A stretch of DNA of 64,000 nt, from assembly GCF_021129175.1 (NCBI RefSeq), contig NZ_JAJOHV010000022.1, positions 1 to 64,000 of the forward strand, written 5' to 3'. Under the pieces are notes generated by a model, which ran no database searches, had not been told where the DNA came from, and saw nothing but the letters and a program-made list of their open reading frames with translations. The DNA is from Chromobacterium piscinae. Lineage in GTDB: Bacteria > Pseudomonadota > Gammaproteobacteria > Burkholderiales > Chromobacteriaceae. The translations under genes were made by a program, and so were the position numbers. Every line of letters begins with the position of its first letter. Position 1 is the stretch's first letter. Positions 17,637-27,834 of the stretch are shown in pieces.

Positions 17637-18221
17637 TCAGCCGGCGAAAGCCGGTTTGCGGATGCGCATCACGAAAGTGCAGTCGCCGATCACGTTGTAG
17701 AAGTTCTGCACCGCCAGCGTGATGTCGTCCTCGGTGAGTTGGCCGCCGTTGAAGCGGCTGGCCCAAGGCTCCAGTATCTTCACATCCGACGATTCCAGTG
17801 CCCAGTCGACATTCAGATAAATACCCAGCGGCGTGCTGGAGCCGCCTTCCTGGATGCTTTGGCGGTTCAGCTCCTGGTTGAACATTTGCAGGCCCATCGC
17901 CGTGATCGGCCGCACATGGGTGGGATCGGCCAGGTAGTTGTCGCTGCGCGGATGCGGCACGGTGATGGTGACGCGGGCATCCGGCGCGCACACCCGGTAC
18001 AACTCCTTGATGATGGCCAGATAGGTGTCGGTATCGGCGCCCAGATGCTCCAGCACGTGGCTCATCACGATCTCGTCCACCGATCCGTCGGCCCAGGGCC
18101 AGGGGAATCGCTCCAGGTCGACCACCTGGTCTGGCTGGCAAGCAGCCTGAGAGTCGACATTAATGAAGCCGGTCCGCTTGTCGTGGCCGCAGCCGAGGTT
18201 GAGTTTGAGCATGGGAGGCAT
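17637..18221 (-). CDS. Class I SAM-dependent methyltransferase
   Basis: 194 residues. Motif I reads KLNLGCGHDKRTGFINVD (SAM-binding Gly-rich loop), motif II region VVDLERFPWPW, and MSHVLEHLG is the His-Glu segment typical of small Methyltransf_11-like proteins often found in polysaccharide loci. The central LADPTHVRPIT block is common in this subgroup. The substrate is unknown. The exact start is uncertain: ATGs at 18221 and 18212 are both possible and neither has a good ribosome site. Confidence 0.8.
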   Translation of the reverse strand: MPPMLKLNLGCGHDKRTGFINVDSQAACQPDQVVDLERFPWPWADGSVDEIVMSHVLEHLGADTDTYLAIIKELYRVCAPDARVTITVPHPRSDNYLADPTHVRPITAMGLQMFNQELNRQSIQEGGSSTPLGIYLNVDWALESSDVKILEPWASRFNGGQLTEDDITLAVQNFYNVIGDCTFVMRIRKPAFAG

Positions 18222-18349
18222 GGATGGGGACGAGGCTTGCAGTGTAGAGGTTGGCTGGGTTGGGCAACAAGCGGCATTCGGGGCTTGTCCATCCGCTTTC
18301 CGGCCTCATGTTGTTTGGAACGATCCAGTATTTGCGGGAGGCGCTGACC

Positions 18350-18826
18350 GTGTTTGAACGTTTGCGGAACATATTGGAACAGGGCCAGGCCCGTTTCCGG
18401 GTGATAGAGCATCCATCCGAGGGCAATTCGCACAAGGTGGCGGAGATACGCGGCACCGAGGTAGGGCAGGGGGCCAAGGCGATGCTGTGCAAGGTGGCGG
18501 ACGCGCCTGGCCGGTTCGTGCTGGCGGTGCTGCCCGGCGACGAGCGGGTGGATTTCGCCAAGGTGGCCGCCGCCGTCGGCGCGCGCAAGGTGAAGCTGGC
18601 CGACGCGGCCGACGCCGAGGCCGCCACCGGCTGCGTGATCGGCTCCATCCCGCCGTTCAGCTTCGATCCGTCCATCCGGCTGGTGGTCGACCCGCAGCTG
18701 TTGGCGCGCTACCGGGAAGTCGCGTTCAACGCCGGCCGGCTGGATGCGTCCATCGTGCTGGACGGCGACGATTACCGGCGTCTGGCGCAACCGCTGCTGG
18801 CGGACATCCGCAAGGAGAACGCTTGA
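18350..18826 (+). CDS. YbaK/EbsC-family aminoacyl-tRNA deacylase
   Basis: 158 residues from a GTG preceded by GGGAG at nine bases. The fold is recognised by FRVIEHPSEGNSHKVAEIRG, GAKAMLCKV (the conserved Lys used for tRNA editing) and GCVIGSIPPFSF (the Gly-x-x-x-Pro loop). YbaK, ProX and related proteins hydrolyse mischarged tRNAs in trans; which tRNA this one edits is not clear. The GTG is preferred to the ATG 33 codons upstream because of its ribosome site and family length. The stop codon overlaps the start of the next gene. Confidence 0.85.
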   Translation: MFERLRNILEQGQARFRVIEHPSEGNSHKVAEIRGTEVGQGAKAMLCKVADAPGRFVLAVLPGDERVDFAKVAAAVGARKVKLADAADAEAATGCVIGSIPPFSFDPSIRLVVDPQLLARYREVAFNAGRLDASIVLDGDDYRRLAQPLLADIRKENA

Positions 18827-19170
18827 TGGCTGGCGCGAGCGAGCCGCTGGCCGGCTATGCGCGGGCGATCATGGGCGGAGCCGGCGCGGAGCGCATCGTC
18901 GGCCGCGAGGATAGGCAGGACAGCTGGCGCGAGGCCGATTGCGAGGTGACGCTGCGGGAGCGCGTGTACCGTTTCGACAACGGCGTGGCGATCCGCCGCA
19001 GCATCGAGGTGGACGATTACCCCAGCGAACTGGCCTGCGCCGAGAGCTGGATCACCTATGAAGTGCTGGAGCTGGGCAGCTCGCCGGGCATCGAGCCGAT
19101 GAGCAAAAGCTTCGACAACGGCTGCCGCGAGGCTTTCTGGCTGCGTTATCACTCGGACGCCGCCATCTGA
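18826..19170 (+). CDS. Small acidic protein of unknown function, coupled to the YbaK-type gene
   Basis: 114 residues, not recognised. The ATG overlaps the TGA of the upstream deacylase gene, and codon use matches the neighbours, so it is almost surely expressed with it. The middle part looks beta-rich (DCEVTLRERVYRFDNGVAIRR, SIEVDDYPS, WITYEVLE) and acidic, with two Cys (39, 70) and one more near the end. No signal peptide or membrane helix is seen. The coupling suggests a role linked to tRNA editing or its control, but that is context only. Confidence 0.75.
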   Translation: MAGASEPLAGYARAIMGGAGAERIVGREDRQDSWREADCEVTLRERVYRFDNGVAIRRSIEVDDYPSELACAESWITYEVLELGSSPGIEPMSKSFDNGCREAFWLRYHSDAAI

Positions 19171-19182
19171 GCCAGGGCTTGC

Positions 19183-20859
19183 TCAGAGCGGGGGAGCCAG
19201 CCACGCTTTGCCGAAGTCCATCCAGCCGCACTGCGCCAGCGTGACGCCCCGCAGCTGCGGCGCGAATTCCATCGTCTGGACATGATGCCGCAGCGGAATC
19301 AGGCTGGCTTCCTCCACCAGCGTTCGCGCCAGCGCTTCGTAGCCTTGCCAGCGCCGCTCCGCGTCCGGTTCCATCGCCAGTCTTCTTTCCGTTAGCCGGA
19401 TTTTTTGTCGAGTCCCTTCTTCCAGCCAATGGCGGTAGCCGGCATCCTGGCACAGCCATTGGTAGACGCCGAAATCCACATCGTCGGCCATCACTTCGCC
19501 GGTCAGCAGCAGGTCCGCGTCGTCCAGCCAGTCGTAGCGGGCGAAATCGGGATAGGACATGACGGTCAGCGCGATCCGGCTGCCAATGTCGCGCAAGCGG
19601 CGCGCCACAGCCTCGGCCAGCTCGATATGGGCCGGCAGTTGGTAGGTGACCAGCCGCAGCGTCGGCGGCAGGCGCGGGGGCTGCGGCTGGACGGGCGCCG
19701 GGCGGTGCCGCCATTGCGGCAGCATGCCCAGCGCCGGTTCGCCGGCAAGCGCGGCTTGCCAGACGGTTGGGTGCAGCCAGTCGGCCAGCGCCCGCCGTTG
19801 CACGGCATCCAGCCGGGCCGGGTTCGCGGCCAGATAGCTGCAGCCGGCCTCCAGTTGGTACAGCGATGGCCGGACGGCAGGCTCATCCGGGTGGCAGAAG
19901 CGGGCATCCAGCCGCGCCCGCACGTCGGGGTCGTCGACGACCCATATGTCCACCGTGTCCAGCAACGGCCTTTCCTTCCAGTGGCGGTCGAAGGCGCGCA
20001 GCGTGGCGCGGTAGTCGTTATTGACCTCCAGCTTGAATGCGCCGGTGCCGATGGGGAGGTGGCCGAAGTCCGTTTGCGGCCAGCAATCGCGGGGCAGGAT
20101 GGAGGAGGCGCTGTCGGCCAGCCGCCGCGGCAGCAGCGCGTCGGAGTGTTTCAGACGGATGTCGACGGTCAGCGGCGCGGGCAGGCTGGCGTCTTCCAGA
20201 TGGGACAGCAAGCTTTGGTGCGGACCGGCCTCGTCGCGCAGCCGCAGCAGGGTCTGGCGGACGTCTTCGCCATCCAGCGCTCGGCCATGATGGAAGGCGA
20301 CGTGGGAGCGCAGATGGAAGCGCCAGTTCCGCCATGCGCCGTCATGGCTCCAGTGGTGGGCCAGCGCCGGGACGATTTCCCCCTGGGCGCGGTCGTAGCG
20401 GGTCAGGCCGTCGAAGATCTGGCGGATCAGGTGGCATTCGGTGCGGCGATTGATCCGGACCGGGTCCAGGCTGTGCAACGGCCGGTAGAAGGGCAGGCGC
20501 AGCGTTTGCGGTTGGGCCGGCGGGACGCCGAGATAGGCGGGCAGCAGCTCGGCCACTTGGCGGCGCGCGGCCGCGGGCAGCAAGCGCATCGCCTTTTCGA
20601 TGTCGCCATCGGCCAGATGGCCGCGCACCGCGTCCATCTCCAGCTGGCCGGCCGGCGCAAGCAGGCTCAGCCGCGACGCATGGCCGCGCCCCAGCCCCGG
20701 CTGCCATCGCAGCCAGCCGTTTGCCGCCATGCTCTGCATCAGTTCGCGGGCATGGCGCGGGCTGCAATGCAGGGCGGCGGCGATGTCGGCCAGCCGCGCC
20801 GGGCCGTCGTGCGCGGGGAGGGCTTGGCTCAGGCGCTGGTAGTGTTGGAGCAGGCGCAT
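19183..20859 (-). CDS. SgrR-family transcriptional regulator (wHTH plus solute-binding domain), copy 1
   Basis: 558 residues. An N-terminal winged helix (ADIAAALHCSPRHARELMQSM, WLRWQPGLGRGHASRL) is fused to a periplasmic-binding-protein-like domain of the SBP_bac_5 type: PLHSLDPVRINRRTECHLIRQIF, HHWSHDGAWRNWRFHLR, FHHGRALDGEDV, GTGAFKLE. This is the SgrR layout; in E. coli SgrR activates sgrS and the setA exporter under glucose-phosphate stress. It is divergent from an MFS exporter gene, which is the likely target. A paralogue with the same arrangement lies at 33071-34729. The ligand is unknown. Confidence 0.88.
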   Translation of the reverse strand: MRLLQHYQRLSQALPAHDGPARLADIAAALHCSPRHARELMQSMAANGWLRWQPGLGRGHASRLSLLAPAGQLEMDAVRGHLADGDIEKAMRLLPAAARRQVAELLPAYLGVPPAQPQTLRLPFYRPLHSLDPVRINRRTECHLIRQIFDGLTRYDRAQGEIVPALAHHWSHDGAWRNWRFHLRSHVAFHHGRALDGEDVRQTLLRLRDEAGPHQSLLSHLEDASLPAPLTVDIRLKHSDALLPRRLADSASSILPRDCWPQTDFGHLPIGTGAFKLEVNNDYRATLRAFDRHWKERPLLDTVDIWVVDDPDVRARLDARFCHPDEPAVRPSLYQLEAGCSYLAANPARLDAVQRRALADWLHPTVWQAALAGEPALGMLPQWRHRPAPVQPQPPRLPPTLRLVTYQLPAHIELAEAVARRLRDIGSRIALTVMSYPDFARYDWLDDADLLLTGEVMADDVDFGVYQWLCQDAGYRHWLEEGTRQKIRLTERRLAMEPDAERRWQGYEALARTLVEEASLIPLRHHVQTMEFAPQLRGVTLAQCGWMDFGKAWLAPPL

Positions 20860-20921
20860 AAAAGGGGAGGAATGGTTTTAAAATGTTCCATTTTTGTCTC
20901 CGCTTTTGTGCCGGATACTGC
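20860..20921 (+). promoter_or_regulatory. Shared-type operator/promoter of MFS exporter copy 1
   Basis: An imperfect inverted repeat AAAAGGGGAG (20860-20869) / CTCCGCTTTT (20898-20907) flanks the element CCATTTTT (20888-20895). A -10-like GATACT is at 20914-20919 with TTTTTG about 17 bp upstream. The same order (CCATTTTT, TCCGCTTT, ATACTGC) recurs before the second exporter at 34758-34820. Confidence 0.65.
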
Positions 20922-20949
20922 CGCTTCTGTCAAATGTCATGGAGCGCGC

Positions 20950-22155
20950 ATGTCCGCGGTTTCTTCCTCTTCCTTGTGGCGGCAGCCGGTGTTTACCGGC
21001 CTGTTCGCTTCCACCGCGCTGCTGGCGCTGGGCGGCCAGATTTACCAGTTGGCGCTGCCGATGATCCTGTACGAGCTGACGCATTCCTTGGCGGCGATGA
21101 GCAATCTGCGCGCGGTGGAGTTCCTGCCCAATCTGCTGTTGGCGGCCTTCATCGGCGTGTGGGTGGACCGGGTGTGCCGCCGCAGCTGGGCGCAGCGGGC
21201 CTTGCTGGCGATGGCCGCATTGCTGGGCGTCTGCGCGCTGGCGCTGGCCGGCGGCGGAATGGCCGCGTGGCTGTTCTATCCGCTGACTTTCTGCGTGATG
21301 CTGTGCAACTACGTGACCGCTATCTGCCGGATGGCTCTGGTGAAGGAGAGCGTGCCGGCGGCGCAGCTGGTGCAGGCCAATGGCTATCTGGGCAGCTTGT
21401 TCGACGTGTTCGCCGTCAGCGGCCCGATGTTGTCCGGCCTGCTGATCGCCTGGGCCAGCCCGCACTGGAGCCTGGGCGCGCCGGCGCTGATGTTTTTATT
21501 GTCCTCGTTGCTGATGGCCAGAGTGCCGGCGCTAGCGCCGCGGGGGAGCGGCGAGCGGCGTTTCTTGGCGGAGCTGGCTACTGGCTGGCGGACGCTGCGC
21601 GGCAATTCGGCGCTGTGGCAACTGAGCTGGGTGGTGGTGCTGGCTAATGGCGCGGCCGGCGTGGCCGAGGTGTTGTTCCTGTTCCGCGCCCGCGACCAGC
21701 TGGGTTTTTCTCCAGGGCAACTGGGGCTGCTGTTCGGCTGCGCCGGCGCGGGCGGCATTGCGGCCGGCTTGTGCGTGGCGCGAGCGCGGAGGGCGCTGGG
21801 ACTGGGGCGGATGATCTGTCTGGCCCTGCTGCTGGAGGCGGCCGGCATGGCGGCGCAGGCTTTGTTGAGCGAGATGCCGTGGCTGGCGGGCGCGATGGCG
21901 CTGCAGAGCTTTGTCGTGGTGTGCGGCAATGTCGGCGTGTGGAGCTACCGGCAGGAAGCGACGCCGGCGGCGCTGATCGGCCGCGTGTCAGGGCTGACCG
22001 GCTCCTTGTTCAAGCTGCTGATGCCGTTGGCGCTGGTTTTGGGCGGCGTGTTGTCGGCCGGCATGCCGCTGCGGGACTTGATGCTGGCGACGGCGGCGTG
22101 GCAGGCGGGCGCGGGCGCGCTTGCCTGGCTCAGCCGGGTGAGGGCGGTGGCGTAG
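20950..22155 (+). CDS. MFS exporter, divergent from SgrR-like copy 1
   Basis: 401 residues, twelve predicted transmembrane helices. The N-terminal half has LRAVEFLPNLLLAAFIGVWVDR, the loop 2-3 region with the Gly-x-x-x-Asp-Arg pattern of the enterobactin-exporter/MFS_3 subgroup. It is likely a proton-driven exporter in the inner membrane. The ATG at 20950 has ATGGAG upstream; the much longer frame that extends back across the regulator gene is an artefact of high GC. Substrate unknown; by analogy with sgrR-setA it may remove sugars or toxic metabolites. Confidence 0.85.
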   Translation: MSAVSSSSLWRQPVFTGLFASTALLALGGQIYQLALPMILYELTHSLAAMSNLRAVEFLPNLLLAAFIGVWVDRVCRRSWAQRALLAMAALLGVCALALAGGGMAAWLFYPLTFCVMLCNYVTAICRMALVKESVPAAQLVQANGYLGSLFDVFAVSGPMLSGLLIAWASPHWSLGAPALMFLLSSLLMARVPALAPRGSGERRFLAELATGWRTLRGNSALWQLSWVVVLANGAAGVAEVLFLFRARDQLGFSPGQLGLLFGCAGAGGIAAGLCVARARRALGLGRMICLALLLEAAGMAAQALLSEMPWLAGAMALQSFVVVCGNVGVWSYRQEATPAALIGRVSGLTGSLFKLLMPLALVLGGVLSAGMPLRDLMLATAAWQAGAGALAWLSRVRAVA

Positions 22156-22177
22156 TTCGGGGGGCGGCCAGGCAAAG

Positions 22178-22203
22178 AAAACGGCCCGCGCGTGGGCCGT
22201 TTT
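22178..22203. terminator. Bidirectional terminator between MFS gene and fixH
   Basis: Perfect 10-bp arms AAAACGGCCC / GGGCCGTTTT with loop GCGCGT; A- and T-tracts on both sides suit the convergent genes. Confidence 0.9.
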
Positions 22204-22224
22204 GATAGGGGTCGAGTTTGGCGC

Positions 22225-22758
22225 TCAGTGCTCGACCGGTTCCAGATGCGGCTGGCCCAGCATCGCCATCTGCCCGGAGCCCGGCTTCCATTCGCCCTGG
22301 ATCCGCCATTTCTTGTCATGGTCTTCCAACTGTACGTACCAGTGGTTGGCGTTGACCGGGATCTTGGGCAGGATGCCCTGGTACAGATTGGGACCGGCCA
22401 TGGTCATCACGGCGGACAGGTCGTAATCGTCCTGGGCCGGGTGGATCATGTTCAAGGACAGGGTGTCGGGCAGCTTGACCTTGCTGCTTGTGACCAAGCG
22501 CAGGCTGCGGCCGTCGCTGCCGAACATCAGCTGGGCGGACAGGCCCATTTGCGCCGCGGCCTTGTCGCGCCGCAGCTCCATATTGATCGCCTTACCCTTC
22601 TTGTAATAGTCGTCGGTGACCAGGCCGTCGTCGGACTTGATCGCCGCCATCAGGAAAAAGATGCCGACGACGACGGACACCGCCGGCAGGCCGAACAATA
22701 TCCAGGGCCAGGGTTCCTTGTACCAGGGGCGGGACGGGTGGTGGGCGGTGTGCTGCAT
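22225..22758 (-). CDS. fixH: FixH-family cbb3 oxidase assembly protein
   Basis: 177 residues with one N-terminal membrane helix (PWPWILFGLPAVSVVVGIFFLMAAI) and the family block DDGLVTDDYYKKGKAINMELRRD. FixH acts with FixG/CcoG and CcoI in maturation of cbb3 cytochrome c oxidase, probably in copper handling for the CuB site. It starts one base after the ccoG stop and so belongs to the same transcript. The C-terminal domain is periplasmic. No ccoI or ccoS is in the window. Confidence 0.9.
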   Translation of the reverse strand: MQHTAHHPSRPWYKEPWPWILFGLPAVSVVVGIFFLMAAIKSDDGLVTDDYYKKGKAINMELRRDKAAAQMGLSAQLMFGSDGRSLRLVTSSKVKLPDTLSLNMIHPAQDDYDLSAVMTMAGPNLYQGILPKIPVNANHWYVQLEDHDKKWRIQGEWKPGSGQMAMLGQPHLEPVEH

Positions 22759-22759
22759 G

Positions 22760-24193
22760 TCATTCTCCGATGAAGCTGGATTTTTCTTCTACCCGCAGCG
22801 AGGGATCGCCGGCGGATTCTACGATGAAGCGGATCGGGTGGCTGCCCTTGGTCGCGTACTGCGGATCGGCTTCCACGTGCACGGTTGCGCTGTCGGTGGC
22901 GGCGGCGGGAATGGCCACCAGCGGCGTTTCGGTCTTGACCTTGATGTCGGGCAGGCCTTCGGCGGTGATCCGGAATTGCTGCGGACGTTCCGTGGTGTTG
23001 ATGATCTTGATGATGTAGGTGTTTTCCAGCCAGCCTTCGTCGGTCTCGCGCACCAGCGAGGCGCGGTCGCGCAGGATGTCCACCTTGAACGGCTTGCGCA
23101 TCGCCAGCGAGGTGACGGCGGCGATGATCACCGCGCTCAGCACCAGGATGTACAGCACCACGCGGGGCCGCTTCAGCCGCGACGCGATTTCCTTTTCCGG
23201 GTACTTGCCTTCCAGCGCGTTCTCGGTGGTGTAGCGGATCAGGCCGCGCGGATAGCCCATCTTGTCCATCACTTCGTCGCAGGCGTCGATGCAGGCGGCG
23301 CAGCCTATGCATTCGTATTGCAGGCCGTTGCGGATGTCGATGCCCACCGGGCACACCTGCACGCAGATGCTGCAGTTAATGCAGGAGCCCAGGCCTTGCT
23401 CCTTGGGGTCAGATCCCTTCTTGCGCGCGCCGCGTGGCTCGCCGCGGGCCTCGTCGTAGGAGATGATCAGCGTGTCGGCGTCGAACATCACGCTCTGGAA
23501 GCGGGCGTACGGGCACATGTACTTGCACACCTGCTCGCGCATGAAGCCAGCGAACAGATAGGTGAAGCCGCCGTAGAAGAACATCCAGAACGTCTCCCAC
23601 GGACCGTAGCCGAAGCTGGGCAGCGCTGCGATCAGGCTGCGAATCGGCGTGAAATAGCCTACCAGCGTGAAGCCGGTCCACAGCGAGAAGACGATCATGA
23701 TGAAGTGCTTGGCGGTTTTCAACCTGAGCTTGCGCATGCTCATCGGCGCGGCGTCCAGCTTGATGCGCTTGTTGCGGTCGCCCTCCACCCATTGCTCTAT
23801 CCACAGCATGATCTCGGTGTACACCGTCTGCGGACAGGAATAGCCGCACCACAGCCGGCCGGCGATGGTGGTCCAGGTGAACAGGCCGAAGGCGCAGCAC
23901 ATCAACAGCGCGGCGAGATAGACGAAGTCCTGCGGCCAGACGGTGAGGCCGAACAGGTAGAACTTGCGATCGGCCAGATCGAACAGCACCGCCTGGCGGC
24001 CGTCCCATTGCAGCCAGGGCAGGCCCAGGTAGACCAGCTGGGTGCCGAGCACGAACAGGATGCGGAGGTTGTTGAACATGCCTTTGGCGGCACGGACGTA
24101 GATTTTCTGGTGGGATTCGTACAGCGAGACGGTTTCGTTGTCCTGGCCGGCGCCTTCAACCTTGATCGGGATTTTCTTCAGCGATTCGGACAT
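22760..24193 (-). CDS. ccoG: Cytochrome c oxidase accessory protein CcoG (FixG/RdxA)
   Basis: 477 residues, five to six membrane helices and two 4Fe-4S motifs, CINCSICVQVCP and CIGCAACIDACD, plus the conserved WCGYSCPQTVYTE segment. CcoG is a membrane Fe-S protein that reduces copper during cbb3 assembly. The C-terminal third is an Ig-like periplasmic domain, as usual. It lies 122 bp after ccoP; that gap contains a GC-rich stem (24273-24280 / 24296-24303) that might partly separate the oxidase genes from the accessory genes. Confidence 0.95.
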   Translation of the reverse strand: MSESLKKIPIKVEGAGQDNETVSLYESHQKIYVRAAKGMFNNLRILFVLGTQLVYLGLPWLQWDGRQAVLFDLADRKFYLFGLTVWPQDFVYLAALLMCCAFGLFTWTTIAGRLWCGYSCPQTVYTEIMLWIEQWVEGDRNKRIKLDAAPMSMRKLRLKTAKHFIMIVFSLWTGFTLVGYFTPIRSLIAALPSFGYGPWETFWMFFYGGFTYLFAGFMREQVCKYMCPYARFQSVMFDADTLIISYDEARGEPRGARKKGSDPKEQGLGSCINCSICVQVCPVGIDIRNGLQYECIGCAACIDACDEVMDKMGYPRGLIRYTTENALEGKYPEKEIASRLKRPRVVLYILVLSAVIIAAVTSLAMRKPFKVDILRDRASLVRETDEGWLENTYIIKIINTTERPQQFRITAEGLPDIKVKTETPLVAIPAAATDSATVHVEADPQYATKGSHPIRFIVESAGDPSLRVEEKSSFIGE

Positions 24194-24315
24194 GTCGTTT
24201 TCCTGAAGAGGGTTTGGTGAAACTCACCGGTCGATGCGCTCTACCAAAGCCTCTGGGTGGGGGAGAGGCGAAGCGCGCCGCCCGCGCGGGGCGGACGGCG
24301 CGCCGGGCAAGGCGC

Positions 24316-25245
24316 TTACTGCTGCGCCTTGGGGTTGTTGGACAGGCTCCAGACGTAGGCGGCCAGCAGGTGTACCTTGCCTTCGCCGAGGAAATCCTTC
24401 CAGGCCGGCATCTGGCCGTTGCGGCCGTTGGTGATGGTCTCGATGATAGCCTTCTCGGTGCCGCCGTACAGCCAGCTGCCCGACGGATGGGTCAGGTTGG
24501 GCGCGCCCAGTTGCTGGTTGCCTTTGCCGTCCGGTCCGTGGCAGGTGGCGCATACCGCGGCGAAGGTTTCCTTGCCTCGGGCCGCGCGCTCCGCGTCGAA
24601 CTTCTTCTTGTGTTCGGACAGCGACATCACGTAGTTGGCCACATCCTTGACCTTCTCCTCGCCGAAGGCCGCGCCCCAGGCTGGCATCTGGCCATGGCGG
24701 CCATTCAGAATGGTGGTCTTGATGGTGTCCGGCTCGCCGCCGTAGATCCAGTCATGGCTCACCAGATTGGGGAAGCCCTTGGCGCCGCGGGCATCCGCGC
24801 CGTGGCACTGCACACAGTAGGTCTGGAACAGGCGACGGCCCATTTCCTGGGCTTTGGGATCGGCGGCGACCGACTTCATATCCTGCTTCAGGTACTTGTC
24901 GTACAGCGGCTGGTATTTTTGCTCAGCGGCCTTGCTCTCGGCCTTGTACTGGTCGATCTGGGTCCAGCCGAAAGCGCCCTTGTAGTCGCCCAGGCCCGGG
25001 TACAGCACCAGGTAGACCACGCCGAAGATCAATGTGATGTAGAACATCAGCATCCACCAGCGCGGCAGCGGGTTGTTGTACTCGGCCAAGTCGCCATCCC
25101 AGATGTGGCCGGTGATGTCGACTTCTTCGCCCTTTTTGACCGTGGTCTTGGATTGGGTGAACACCAGCAGCGTCAAGCCGATGATGCCGCCCAGTACGAT
25201 CACGATAATCCAGATATTCCAGAAACCGCTTGTGAATTGACTCAT
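24316..25245 (-). CDS. ccoP: cbb3-type cytochrome c oxidase subunit III (dihaem)
   Basis: 309 residues. Two N-terminal membrane helices (about 8-30 and 64-83) are followed by two cytochrome c domains with CxxCH motifs at Cys144-His148 and Cys232-His236. The membrane-proximal DITGHIWDGDLAEYNNPLPRWW block is the CcoP signature. The protein passes electrons from soluble cytochromes through CcoO to the haem-copper centre. Its start overlaps the ccoQ stop by four bases. Confidence 0.97.
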   Translation of the reverse strand: MSQFTSGFWNIWIIVIVLGGIIGLTLLVFTQSKTTVKKGEEVDITGHIWDGDLAEYNNPLPRWWMLMFYITLIFGVVYLVLYPGLGDYKGAFGWTQIDQYKAESKAAEQKYQPLYDKYLKQDMKSVAADPKAQEMGRRLFQTYCVQCHGADARGAKGFPNLVSHDWIYGGEPDTIKTTILNGRHGQMPAWGAAFGEEKVKDVANYVMSLSEHKKKFDAERAARGKETFAAVCATCHGPDGKGNQQLGAPNLTHPSGSWLYGGTEKAIIETITNGRNGQMPAWKDFLGEGKVHLLAAYVWSLSNNPKAQQ

Positions 25246-25433
25246 TTTCTTGCTCCGTGGGCAGCCTCGTCGTGCGGGGCTTCCTCTACCTTGTCGTCGT
25301 CCAGGAAGGGCAGGTTGGCCGCCTCCTCGTACCGGTTCTTGGAGCGTTTGCTGTAGGCCATGATCAACACCATGATGAAGAACGCGAAGCAGACCACGGT
25401 GAACAGCGAACGCCCGAAAGTGACCCAGTCCAT
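25242..25433 (-). CDS. ccoQ: cbb3-type oxidase small subunit CcoQ
   Basis: 63 residues with one membrane helix (SLFTVVCFAFFIMVLIMAY) followed by a charged cytosolic tail rich in Asp and Glu. Position between ccoO and ccoP and size are diagnostic. CcoQ stabilises the oxidase complex. It begins three bases downstream of ccoO. Confidence 0.93.
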   Translation of the reverse strand: MDWVTFGRSLFTVVCFAFFIMVLIMAYSKRSKNRYEEAANLPFLDDDKVEEAPHDEAAHGARK

Positions 25434-25436
25434 GGC

Positions 25437-26051
25437 TTAGCGCCTATTCTTCACGGCAAGGCCCAGGCCCTGCAGGTAGGCGACGACGGCGTCCTGCTCG
25501 GATTTGCCTTCCACTTGAGACTTCGCCTCGGCGATGTCTTTGTCGGTATAGGGCACGCCGACCAGGCGCAGGGCTTCCATCTTCTTCGGCACCACATCGG
25601 CGTCGGCTAGGTTCTTGGACAGCCACGGGAAGGCCGGCATGTTCGACTCCGGCACCACGTCGCGCGGGTTGTTCAAGTGCACGCGGTGCCATTCGTCGGA
25701 ATAGCGGCCGCCGACGCGGGCGAGGTCGGGGCCGGTGCGCTTGGAGCCCCACAGGAACGGGTGGTCGTACACGGATTCGCCGGCCACGGAGTAATGGCCG
25801 TAACGTTCGGTTTCGGCACGGAACGGGCGGATCATCTGGGTGTGGCAGGTGGTGCAGCCTTCGCGGATATAGATGTCGCGGCCAGCCAGCTGCAGGGCGG
25901 TGAACGGCTTGACGCCGGCCACCGGTTCGGTCACGGATTTCTGGAACGCGAGCGGCAGGATTTCCACCAGGCCGGCCACGCTGACCACCAACAGGGTCAG
26001 CACGATCAGCCAGCCTACATGCTCTTCAATCAGTTTCTGGATTCTGTCCAT
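25437..26051 (-). CDS. ccoO: cbb3-type cytochrome c oxidase subunit II (monohaem)
   Basis: 204 residues, one N-terminal membrane anchor and one cytochrome c site, [15 protein letters not shown] (Cys66-xx-Cys69-His70), followed by [40 protein letters not shown]. That last block is the highly conserved CcoO region, with Met ligand candidates downstream ([10 protein letters not shown]). CcoO hands electrons from CcoP to haem b in CcoN. Confidence 0.97.
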   Translation of the reverse strand: MDRIQKLIEEHVGWLIVLTLLVVSVAGLVEILPLAFQKSVTEPVAGVKPFTALQLAGRDIYIREGCTTCHTQMIRPFRAETERYGHYSVAGESVYDHPFLWGSKRTGPDLARVGGRYSDEWHRVHLNNPRDVVPESNMPAFPWLSKNLADADVVPKKMEALRLVGVPYTDKDIAEAKSQVEGKSEQDAVVAYLQGLGLAVKNRR

Positions 26052-26066
26052 GATTATTCTCGCCTG

Positions 26067-27491
<1,425 letters not shown>

Positions 27492-27828
27492 TTAAGGTTT
27501 TCTCCAAGGTTGCTAACTCAGAACATGACAAACCGAGGCGGCTTGAACTTTTCAACCTCATCCCAATCTGGAAATAGGAAAGCAAGCCGCGGGGAACCGT
27601 GTAGTGAAAGTCGAATCAGGTGCTTGACCTGTACCGATAGGCTTTGATGTCTGTATTAGCAGTTTGCCGGCCTTTTCGATAGCACCAAATTTCCACGTAT
27701 CCAATGCCGTTATTCTAAATCAAATGCCTTATGCGAGCCAGTTGCATAGTCGGCTTGGATCGGTTCTTGTCTGTCCCAATTCTCGCGGTATTACGAGGGT
27801 AGCGATACGAATAGTACATGTTGCTACG
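27492..27828 (-). other. Long 5' leader of the cco operon, no clear gene
   Basis: If transcription starts near 27828 (see promoter), the ccoN message carries about 337 untranslated bases. The stretch is less GC-rich than the flanking genes. Short open frames exist but have no ribosome sites or family resemblance. I see no named riboswitch or strong terminator in it. Confidence 0.45.
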
Positions 27829-27834
27829 CATGCA

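Noticed and set aside
19405-20949. N-terminal extension of the MFS exporter by about 515 codons
   Set aside because: The extension runs antisense through the SgrR-like gene; the ATG at 20950 has a ribosome site and starts the first membrane helix.
22616-24220. A long frame on the + strand across ccoG
   Set aside because: Antisense to a clear ccoG with both Fe-S motifs; the translation is Gln/Gly/Ala-rich and without motif.
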